Origin: Peptostreptococcaceae bacterium
GTDB lineage: Bacteria > Bacillota > Clostridia > Peptostreptococcales > Filifactoraceae
DNA: 32,005 nucleotides
Assembly (NCBI GenBank): GCA_030532905.1
Contig: JAUNKE010000029.1
Location: 1 to 32,005 of the forward strand
Direction: 5' to 3'
Numbering within the stretch: the stretch's first letter is position 1; the number at the start of each line of letters is the position of its first letter. Shown one piece after another: positions 25,539 through 32,005 of the stretch. Made by a program: the position numbers and the translations under genes. The notes beneath the pieces are model-generated. The model was not told the DNA's origin. It did not search any database and saw only the letters and a list, made by a program, of their open reading frames with translations.

Positions 25539-25567
25539 ATTATAGTCATAAGAATAACAAAAAGCAA
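25539..25567 (-). promoter_or_regulatory. nfnAB promoter
   Basis: On the minus strand TTGCTT (25562-25567) and a perfect TATAAT (25539-25544) are spaced by 17 bases. The predicted 5' leader is about 95 bases. The rest of the nfnA-hemW intergenic region is AT-rich with no gene seen. Confidence 0.7.
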
Positions 25568-25740
25568 TACATTGTTGAACTTTTTTCACAAAAATATTGC
25601 TTCCTTTTCGGCTCTGAAAAAACGAATAAAATCCTATATTCTTCTAAAGCGTTCCCAATGCTGATTCACAATCCATAGCCAAAATCAAAAGCTCCTTTTT
25701 TGAAATTTTTTCCACAGGATAATTTTTTTACGATTTCATC

Positions 25741-25769
25741 TTGAATCTCCATGCCAAAAAATCTATAAT
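25741..25769 (+). promoter_or_regulatory. hemW promoter
   Basis: TTGAAT (25741-25746) and a perfect TATAAT (25764-25769) are spaced by 17 bases, pointing to a start of transcription near 25776. It is divergent from the nfnAB promoter about 170 bases away. Confidence 0.75.
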
Positions 25770-25832
25770 GAGAATGCTCGGTGATGAAAACCGCGCGGAA
25801 TTAAAATGAAAATAAAAAGAAACGGAAATTTT

Positions 25833-27083
25833 ATGCATCTATATATTCACATCCCTTTTTGTAAAAACAAATGCACCTACTGCGACTTCGTGTCCGGTGC
25901 CTATTCAAAACAAATGCAGAACGATTACATCGAGGCGTTGATAGCGGAAATCCATCTTCTGCTCCCATCGCAAAATCGATTCAAAACCGTCTATATCGGC
26001 GGCGGCACACCTTCCGCTTTGTCCAACGAAAATCTCATCAGGTTGCTCAGCTCGCTGCAAAAGAATGTCGATTTGGAAAATCTCGAGGAATTTACGATTG
26101 AATGTAATCCCGAATCGGTCAGCGATGACTTTGTCAAAACCATTCAAGACTTTCATATTCGGCGCGTCAGCATGGGCGTACAATCCGCTAACGAGGAGGA
26201 GCTTCATTTTTTGAATCGCATTCACAGTTTTGACATGGTAAAGGACGCAGTTGAAAAATTACATCTTGCCGGCATCGACAATATAAGCTTGGATTTGATG
26301 TTTCATTTGCCGAATCAGACGATGGAAATGCTTGCACATTCACTGGAAGAATTTATGAAATTAAAACCCAAGCATATCTCATGCTATTCACTCATCATCG
26401 AGGAGAACACGCCGATGATGAAATTGCTGCGCGATGGAAAAATCGAAGTGCAAAGCGACGAATTTTATGTAAAACAGCAGCGATTTATTACGGGCTTCCT
26501 TTCTCAAAGAGGTTTTGAGCAATACGAAATTGCAAGTTATGCACAAGAGGGCTATGCCGCCGTTCACAATTCGGCGTACTGGATCGGCAACGACTACTTG
26601 GGGCTCGGGTTGTCCTCCCATTCGAAAATCGGAAATACCCGCTACTCCAATTGTTGCGATATAAAAGAATATATTCGTGCGATGAAAGAATTCGCAAAGA
26701 GCAATCACAAAAAGAAAGTCTATGAATATTCGCCCGTCGTCGATAAGAATTCCATCGAAAAACTGAGGCGAATCGATGAGCTCAACGAAATATTTTTCTT
26801 AGGGCTACGGCGCAATATCGGCGTGAGAATTGACAAAATAAATCTTGCGCTGAAAAATCTGTGCATGGACGAGGATAGCAGAAATGATTTGCCGAATCGC
26901 ATCACGAATTTTGAAGCACAAAAAAATGCCGCCGATTGTTTTGCATCTCTGCAACAATACTATCAGCAACATTTTCAAAAACTGAATAAAGAAGGGCTGC
27001 TCATCATCGACGAAGAATCCATCCGATTGAGCGAGCGCGGACGAGAAATCAGCAACAGCATCTTTGTCGATTTGATGCTCTGA
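25833..27083 (+). CDS. hemW: HemW, radical SAM heme chaperone (HemN-like)
   Basis: I prefer the ATG at 25833 (416 residues) because HemW proteins usually start directly with MxLYIHIPFC; an in-frame ATG at 25806 gives nine more residues, and neither has a strong ribosome site. The radical SAM motif C-x3-C-x2-C reads FCKNKCTYCDF, and the Asp-Phe after the third Cys is typical of HemW rather than of the oxidase HemN. Further family motifs are YIGGGTPSAL, EFTIECNPESV, RVSMGVQS and SLDLMFHLPNQT; the C-terminal HemN domain follows. HemW binds heme and hands it to haem proteins; it does not make protoporphyrinogen. It is a single gene facing the ABC operon tail-to-tail. It is the only protein gene on the plus strand here. 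Confidence 0.9.
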   Translation: MHLYIHIPFCKNKCTYCDFVSGAYSKQMQNDYIEALIAEIHLLLPSQNRFKTVYIGGGTPSALSNENLIRLLSSLQKNVDLENLEEFTIECNPESVSDDFVKTIQDFHIRRVSMGVQSANEEELHFLNRIHSFDMVKDAVEKLHLAGIDNISLDLMFHLPNQTMEMLAHSLEEFMKLKPKHISCYSLIIEENTPMMKLLRDGKIEVQSDEFYVKQQRFITGFLSQRGFEQYEIASYAQEGYAAVHNSAYWIGNDYLGLGLSSHSKIGNTRYSNCCDIKEYIRAMKEFAKSNHKKKVYEYSPVVDKNSIEKLRRIDELNEIFFLGLRRNIGVRIDKINLALKNLCMDEDSRNDLPNRITNFEAQKNAADCFASLQQYYQQHFQKLNKEGLLIIDEESIRLSERGREISNSIFVDLML

Positions 27084-27174
27084 TGCGACAATTTGCGACC
27101 ATCGACTCACACTAAACCTATCGAAAAAAGTTGTCAACAATTTGTATTTTTAACAATTGTTCTTTGCTTACTGC

Positions 27175-27211
27175 CTTGTAGGGAACGGAAAAGCATAATT
27201 TTCTCCTACAG
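27175..27211. repeat. Shortened relative of the palindromic element found in the CRISPR array
   Basis: The 14 bases CTTGTAGGGAACGG match the reverse complement of the right end of the element at 15612-15675. AAAA follows, as after the last GGAACGG of that element, and then an unrelated stretch ends in CTACAG. The internal hairpins are missing. It lies between the 3' ends of hemW and the ABC ATPase gene. The rest of 27084-27334 holds only short AT-rich hairpins and no clear terminator. Confidence 0.45.
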
Positions 27212-27334
27212 TTCATGAAGTTTAGTATCAAAAATTTCTTCCTTATTATAGGTCTATGGAGCAAATTTTTGCGTAGAATTTTTTGCCGGATTTCCTAACC
27301 GAAAATTCCTATCTAATATAGGGATGAACAACCT

Positions 27335-28093
27335 CTATGCTATTTGATTCTCTCGATTGAAAATTTGCACCAGCTCCTGCTCGCTGATTTCACTCGGCAG
27401 CACATCGAGAATGATTTTTCCCTCATGCAGCATAATCAGCCTGTCCGAATATCGAATCGCATCCCGCAGATTGTGCGAAATCATAATCGTAGTAATTTGC
27501 TGCTCGCGAGCAATCACCATGGTCTTTTCCATAATCAGACGAGATGTTTTCGGGTCAAGCGCCGCCGTATGCTCGTCCAGCAAAAGCAAGTCCGGCTTTT
27601 TGAGCGTCGTCAAAACGAGAGACATCGCCTGTCTTTGTCCGCCGGAAAGAAATTTCGTTTGAACATCGAGCTTTTGCTCCAAATTGAGCTGAAGCGGCTC
27701 GAGCAACTTGGCAAATTCCGCCCTTTTGTTTCGATTCACGAGCTGACGCAAAGTCATTTTCCCGCCTTTTTTCTCCGCCAAGGACATATTTTCCAAAATC
27801 GTCAACGAGGGCGAAACGCCAAGCATTGAGTTTTGATGCACCTTTGCAATTCTGTCGGCGCGCTCAAATTCTTTTTTGACCGTAATCTCTTCTCCGTCGA
27901 GAAAAATATTTCCTTCATCCGCCATCTCCGAGCCACTGATGAGCGCCATCAGCGTCGATTTGCCGCAGCCGTTCGCTCCGAGCAACGCGGTGATTTTTCC
28001 GCTTTCGATTTCCAAATCAAACCCGTCGAATACAAGCAATTCGTTCTCCGTTCCTTTGTTGAACGATTTTCTAAGATTTTTTATACTAAGCAT
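27335..28093 (-). CDS. ABC transporter ATP-binding protein (COG1101-like)
   Basis: I start at the ATG at 28093 (252 residues, MLSIKNLRKSF), one base after the permease stop; a longer frame from 28189 lies inside the permease gene. Motifs: Walker A GANGCGKST (39-47), Q-loop VHQNS, signature LSGGQRQAMSL, Walker B LLLLDEHTAALDP and the switch His in MISHN. It energises import with the permease encoded just upstream. The pair resembles the uptake systems grouped as COG1101/COG4120, some of which carry aromatic amino acids and normally use a COG2984 lipoprotein receptor. No such receptor is in the window; a TRAP-type TAXI receptor precedes the permease instead. The substrate is unknown. Confidence 0.88.
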   Translation of the reverse strand: MLSIKNLRKSFNKGTENELLVFDGFDLEIESGKITALLGANGCGKSTLMALISGSEMADEGNIFLDGEEITVKKEFERADRIAKVHQNSMLGVSPSLTILENMSLAEKKGGKMTLRQLVNRNKRAEFAKLLEPLQLNLEQKLDVQTKFLSGGQRQAMSLVLTTLKKPDLLLLDEHTAALDPKTSRLIMEKTMVIAREQQITTIMISHNLRDAIRYSDRLIMLHEGKIILDVLPSEISEQELVQIFNRENQIA

Positions 28094-28094
28094 A

Positions 28095-28940
28095 TCAACC
28101 ACTTTTCCTGTCAAATATTTTACGGATACCAAAATGGCTCTGTGCCAAAAACAAAATGACGATAATCGCTGAAATCGCCTGCAAATCATTCGGTTTCAAT
28201 CCCATCTTGATTGCCAAGCTGCCAATCGACTTATAAATCATCGCACCGAGCAGCGCTCTGGTTGTATTTTTCAAAACCGAAAGCTTCGGGAAAAAGGCAT
28301 CTCCTACGATGATGGATGCCAAAGCCGAAACGATGATTCCATTTTTCATCGATATATCCGAAAAGCCGAGCGACTGGGTCATCAACGCTCCGCTGAGTCC
28401 AACGAGCGCATTGGAAATCATCAGCCCGATCAGCTTGTAGCGCTCCTCATTTTGACCGATGGAGCGCACAAAGGTTTCATTATCCCCCGTCGCAATCAGC
28501 AGATATCCGATTTCGGTTTTGAAAAACCAATCCAGCGCAAATTTGCACAGAAGAACAAATCCGAGCAGCGTCCAAAGCGCTCCTGCAAAATCAAAAACCG
28601 TCGGGTTGTTGATGATGCTTATATTGGACGAATCGTTTACGCGAAGAACTATCGAATACATGAAGGTCATGCTCAAAATCCCCGCCAAAATCGGCTTGAT
28701 TTTCAATTTGATATTAAGAATGTAGGTGAACAAACCGACCAGTGCACCGGCAGCCATCCCTAAAAAAGTTGCTAGAAAAGGATTGAAGCTCATCATCGAA
28801 AATTTTGCAAAAACAAATGCACCGAGCGGAAAACTTCCTTCCACCGACAAATCCGGAAAATCCAAAATTTTATATGTGATATACACGCCCATCGCAAGCA
28901 CCGCACAAATGAGTCCCTGCTCCAAAGTTACTGCTATCAA
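28095..28940 (-). CDS. ABC transporter permease (COG4120-like)
   Basis: The protein has 281 residues and starts at a TTG with a good AGGAGAAGG ribosome site; any later ATG would remove part of the first helix. About eight membrane helices are present. The family motif near the N-terminus reads ITYKILDFPDLSVEGSFPLG, typical of COG4120 permeases related to branched-chain amino acid permeases (BPD_transp_2). An EAA-like cytoplasmic segment occurs near IATGDNETFVRSIGQNEERY. It forms the channel with the ATPase encoded next. It starts ten bases after the stop of the TAXI receptor gene, so it is in the same transcript as the TRAP genes. The receptor is not identified. Confidence 0.87.
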   Translation of the reverse strand: MIAVTLEQGLICAVLAMGVYITYKILDFPDLSVEGSFPLGAFVFAKFSMMSFNPFLATFLGMAAGALVGLFTYILNIKLKIKPILAGILSMTFMYSIVLRVNDSSNISIINNPTVFDFAGALWTLLGFVLLCKFALDWFFKTEIGYLLIATGDNETFVRSIGQNEERYKLIGLMISNALVGLSGALMTQSLGFSDISMKNGIIVSALASIIVGDAFFPKLSVLKNTTRALLGAMIYKSIGSLAIKMGLKPNDLQAISAIIVILFLAQSHFGIRKIFDRKSG

Positions 28941-28950
28941 AATCCTTCTC

Positions 28951-29937
28951 CTATTTCAATACACCAATCTCCTTGTAATATCGAGCGGCGCCTTCATGCA
29001 GCGGCAAGTCCGCCAAATCGGTGACCGCCTGCTCCACGCTCACATCGGCAAGCGTCGCGTTCGTTTTTTTCAATTCATCGATATTTTCCCAAAAGAGTTT
29101 GGTCATTTCATAAACCAGATCTTCCGGCAAATCTTCCGTCGTGAACATCGCTAATTTAATAGCGGTTGTTTGAATCTCTTCCTCTTGTCCTTTGTAGGTA
29201 TTCGCCGGAATCGTATATTCCGAATACCACGGATATTCCGCTTTGAGCTTGGCGATTTGCTCCTTGCTCATCCCGACCAGGCGTCCGTTCGCCGTCGTCG
29301 TCATTTCGGTCACCGCCGCAGTCGGCAATCCCGCCATAATCCACGCGCCGTCAACCTGTTTGTTGCGCATCAAATCAATCGCCTCCGTAAATCCGATAAA
29401 TTGCGCTTGGATGCCGTCGGGATAATCAATTCCCGCTGAAATAAGGTGCACCTTCGCCTCGTCCTCCGTCGTACTTCCCGGCGCACCGCTTGCAAATTTC
29501 TTGCCGGCGATGTCGCTGAGCGAATGGATATCCGAATCCTCGCGCACGACGATTTGATTCGGATTGTAGTAAAGTCCCGCCATGATTCGAAGTTTCGAGT
29601 TCGGACGACCCTCAAATTTTCCCAATCCTTTCACCGATTGATAAACATTGCTGATGACCGCCATGCTCACCTCCGCCTCACCCGATTGCAACAGATTTAG
29701 ATTTTCAATTCCTCCATTGGAAGCCTGCGAACTCGCGTTGATATTCGACATATTTCCATTCCACAAAGTCGCAAGCGACGAGCCGAGCGAATAAAGCGCT
29801 CCCGTTGTTGAAGCTGTCGGTATCTTAACCACATGTCGATACGCCAAGGTGCTCGATTCGTTATCCAAATCAAACGGATTTCTACAACCTGTCAGCAGCA
29901 AAAATACTGCAACCAACAAAGCAAAATATTTCTTCAT
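28951..29937 (-). CDS. TAXI family TRAP transporter solute-binding lipoprotein
   Basis: I start at the ATG at 29937 (328 residues), preceded by AGGAGGAATT. A lipoprotein signal ends at Cys18 (LLLTGC). The mature part matches the TAXI family: TGALYSLGSSLATLWN, SSQASNGGIENLNLLQSGEA, NQIVVREDSDIHSLSDIAGK, ASGAPGSTTEDEAK and DGAWIMAGLPTAAVTEM. TAXI receptors capture a solute outside the membrane and deliver it to a fused 4TM/12TM permease, which is the preceding gene here. Reported TAXI substrates include glutamate and other acids; this one is unassigned. The next two genes form an ABC transporter with no receptor of its own, which raises the possibility that the receptor is shared. Confidence 0.92.
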   Translation of the reverse strand: MKKYFALLVAVFLLLTGCRNPFDLDNESSTLAYRHVVKIPTASTTGALYSLGSSLATLWNGNMSNINASSQASNGGIENLNLLQSGEAEVSMAVISNVYQSVKGLGKFEGRPNSKLRIMAGLYYNPNQIVVREDSDIHSLSDIAGKKFASGAPGSTTEDEAKVHLISAGIDYPDGIQAQFIGFTEAIDLMRNKQVDGAWIMAGLPTAAVTEMTTTANGRLVGMSKEQIAKLKAEYPWYSEYTIPANTYKGQEEEIQTTAIKLAMFTTEDLPEDLVYEMTKLFWENIDELKKTNATLADVSVEQAVTDLADLPLHEGAARYYKEIGVLK

Positions 29938-29970
29938 AATTCCTCCTATCTTTAGATAAAATCTTTCCAT

Positions 29971-31899
29971 TTATGCAATTTCCTTCCCGAGTTGTCTTTT
30001 TTGCCAAAGCAAAAGCATGGTGAGCAAAACAATCCCGAGCAAGTCCGTATAGCCGCTTGGGTCAATCGCAAGCAAACCGATGATGAGCAAAAGCGCTCGC
30101 CAAAAGACATTGATTTTCCGAAGAAGCATTCCTTCGAGCGCCGCCGAAAGACAAATCACACCCAAAATCGCAGTCGCAAGCGACCAAAGCACGAGCAGAA
30201 TTTCACTTTTTTCTCCCAACAACAGCACCGGATTGCTCAAAAAGAAAAACGGAATGATAAAACCGGTGATTCCGAGCCGCACCGCAATAAGCGATGTCTT
30301 GGTCTCATCCGATCCCGCAATCCCCGATGCCACATAAGAGCTGATGGCAACCGGCGGCGTGATATTGGAGAGGCAGGCATATATCAGACAAAACAGATGC
30401 GCCGCAATCGGCTCGGCTCCTGCTTGAATCAGAACCGGCACCGACACCGTCGCTACAATTATATATGCCGCAACGCCGGGAACGCCCATTCCCAAAATCG
30501 TACTCATAATCATAACCATGATTCCGCCGAGCAACAACTGACCTTCCCCGACGACTTTGAGCACGAGCTGTCCGAAAGAAAGTCCCAGTCCCGTCAGCGA
30601 AACCGTTCCGATAATCACGCCAATCAATACGCAGGACATGCCCACCGCGATGGCGCTTCTTGCACCTTCGACACAGGCGTCATAAATACCCTGAATGCTC
30701 ATTCGCGTTTCTTTTTTGAGCATCGCGGAAAAAATGCAGGAAAAAATCGCAACGATTCCCGAATACAGCGGAGCAAATCCCGCAAACATCATTCCGAGCA
30801 ACACGAAAAGCGGGAAGGATAGATGTCCCTTTTGTTTTATCAGCTCCTTGATATTCGGCAAACTTTCTTTGGCGAGTCCTTGAAGTCCCAATTTTTTCGC
30901 CTCCAAATGAACGGAAAACAAAATACCGATATAATAGAGCAATGCCGGAATGACCGCCGACAACATCACAATGGTATATGACACGCCGAGATATTCCGCC
31001 ATGACAAAGCCCACCGCACCCATTATCGGCGGTGCAAATTGCCCGCCCGTCGATGCGACCGCTTCCACCGCTGCAGCAAACTCTTTGGAATAGCCGGTTT
31101 TCTTCATCATCGGAATCGTAATCGTGCCCGTCGTCGCGACATTGGCAACTGCCGAGCCGTTCATCATCCCGAGCAATGCGCTGGCAATGACCGCCACCTT
31201 TGCCGGTCCGCCCGGCGAATGACCGACCGCCGCGCCGGCTAAGTCGTTGAGAAAATTGCTGAATCCGCTCTTCTTCAAAAAAGCGCCGAAAAGCACGAAC
31301 AGGAAAATATAAGTTGCGCTGACTCCGATACCGATTCCGAAAATCCCTTGACTTCCCCAAAACAGATGGCTGATGACGCGCCGAATCGTAAAACCGTTGT
31401 GCCCGAGCATGCCCGGAACATATTTCCCAAAAAAATTATACAGCAAAAATATCAAAGCGAGCCATGCCAGATTACCGGCTGCTCTTTTGCCCGCAAACAG
31501 CGTGACCAAAATTCCGATTCCGCCGATGACGATATCCGTATTGCTCAAAAATCCGCCGCTCGTTGCCACACGCTGATAATTCAATATCATATACAAAAAG
31601 CTGCCGACGCCGAGCAGAAATAATATCGCGTCAATCCACGGCAATCGCTCGAGCTTCTTGTCTTTTTTCCCGAAAGGAAAAAGTAAAAAAGTAAAACCGA
31701 TTAAGAACATCGCATGATAAGCTCGGAAAGTAATCGCATCCAGCGTTCCCGTCAGATTGAAATAGACCTGAAAAATCGTCCATCCCATCAGCAAAATGCC
31801 TAGGAGTTTTTCCATTTTAGGCGGATAGATACGCTGATTGGATTCCTTATCCGTCTCTTCCAGCAGTTCTTGAATATGATTCTGATTTATATTGTTCAT
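29971..31899 (-). CDS. TRAP transporter permease, 4TM/12TM fusion (TAXI type)
   Basis: I start at the ATG at 31899 (642 residues) because AAGGAG lies upstream; the longer frame begins in the promoter region. A cytoplasmic N-terminus of about 35 residues is followed by roughly 16-18 hydrophobic segments. The small DctQ-like part is in the first third, and the large DctM-like part follows with motifs LGMMNGSAVANVATTGTITI, STGGQFAPPIMGAVGFVMAE and ILGMGVPGVAAYIIVATVSV. This is the TIGR02123 type that works with a TAXI receptor, encoded 33 bases downstream. It imports solute using an ion gradient rather than ATP. It is the first gene of the four-gene transport operon. Confidence 0.93.
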   Translation of the reverse strand: MNNINQNHIQELLEETDKESNQRIYPPKMEKLLGILLMGWTIFQVYFNLTGTLDAITFRAYHAMFLIGFTFLLFPFGKKDKKLERLPWIDAILFLLGVGSFLYMILNYQRVATSGGFLSNTDIVIGGIGILVTLFAGKRAAGNLAWLALIFLLYNFFGKYVPGMLGHNGFTIRRVISHLFWGSQGIFGIGIGVSATYIFLFVLFGAFLKKSGFSNFLNDLAGAAVGHSPGGPAKVAVIASALLGMMNGSAVANVATTGTITIPMMKKTGYSKEFAAAVEAVASTGGQFAPPIMGAVGFVMAEYLGVSYTIVMLSAVIPALLYYIGILFSVHLEAKKLGLQGLAKESLPNIKELIKQKGHLSFPLFVLLGMMFAGFAPLYSGIVAIFSCIFSAMLKKETRMSIQGIYDACVEGARSAIAVGMSCVLIGVIIGTVSLTGLGLSFGQLVLKVVGEGQLLLGGIMVMIMSTILGMGVPGVAAYIIVATVSVPVLIQAGAEPIAAHLFCLIYACLSNITPPVAISSYVASGIAGSDETKTSLIAVRLGITGFIIPFFFLSNPVLLLGEKSEILLVLWSLATAILGVICLSAALEGMLLRKINVFWRALLLIIGLLAIDPSGYTDLLGIVLLTMLLLWQKRQLGKEIA

Positions 31900-31928
31900 A
31901 TATACTCCTTGTAACCTACTTACTAAAG

Positions 31929-31957
31929 AGAATACCATAATTTGAGCAAAATATAAA
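31929..31957 (-). promoter_or_regulatory. Candidate promoter of the TRAP/ABC operon
   Basis: On the minus strand TTTATA (31952-31957) and an extended -10 TGG-TATTCT (31929-31934) are spaced by 17 bases, about 30 bases upstream of the ATG. Each box matches four of six consensus bases. Confidence 0.4.
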
Positions 31958-32005
31958 TCGCTTATTGCACTTTGATGCGAACAAATTTCTTTTTCCCGAT
32001 TCGAA

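Noticed and set aside
25833..27083. Oxygen-independent coproporphyrinogen III oxidase (hemN)
   Set aside because: The motif CTYCDF lacks the fourth Cys of true HemN and the N-terminus starts directly at the radical SAM motif, as in HemW.

Overview
The window looks like chromosomal DNA of a low-to-moderate GC, anaerobic member of the Bacillota (Clostridia-like). The reasons are AGGAGG-type ribosome sites, tight gene overlaps, SpoVG, a Gram-positive PurR, an electron-bifurcating NfnAB pair, an RNase PH-RdgB fusion and a TAXI-type TRAP transporter. I cannot name the species. Almost every gene is on the minus strand. The exceptions are hemW and the CRISPR array, both on the plus strand.

Layout, in minus-strand transcription order within each block. 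(a) 6711 down to 171: a compact run of cell-wall amidase, RNase PH-RdgB fusion, NlpC/P60 peptidase, B12-binding radical SAM (DUF4080) protein, TPR protein and RseC-like membrane protein, with junctions that overlap or lie within about 15 bases. (b) spoVG (7060-7383) and purR (8071-8880), each with its own promoter; spoVG also has a clear terminator. (c) 14587 down to 9100: MoxR-like AAA ATPase, VWA protein, and a GAF-GGDEF-PAS-GGDEF-EAL protein that is probably a c-di-GMP phosphodiesterase. (d) 15080-16113: a CRISPR array read on the plus strand, with no cas genes in the window. It has 14 repeat copies in two sequence blocks and a repeat 3' end like that of type III-A systems. A small palindromic element has disrupted repeat 8. 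It is followed by a plus-strand terminator and then an AT-rich region with degenerate ~41-nt repeats. (e) An AIM24-family protein and a stand-alone receiver-like protein that lacks the phosphorylation residues. (f) 22982 down to 18478: a three-gene signalling operon made of a lipoprotein sensor (solute-binding-like domain plus 7 membrane segments and a degenerate kinase-like tail), a membrane histidine kinase and a NarL-type response regulator. Both junctions are the same kind of 8-base overlap. (g) nfnAB, divergent from hemW. (h) 31899 down to 27335: TRAP 4TM/12TM permease, TAXI lipoprotein, ABC permease (COG4120-like) and ABC ATPase (COG1101-like), with no dedicated ABC binding protein.

The strongest candidates for something undescribed are the three-gene lipoprotein sensor/kinase/regulator operon, the MoxR-VWA-c-di-GMP operon, the mixed TRAP/ABC operon, and the palindromic element inside the CRISPR array, which has a shortened relative near 27.2 kb. 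All functional statements come from reading motifs by eye; no database search was run.
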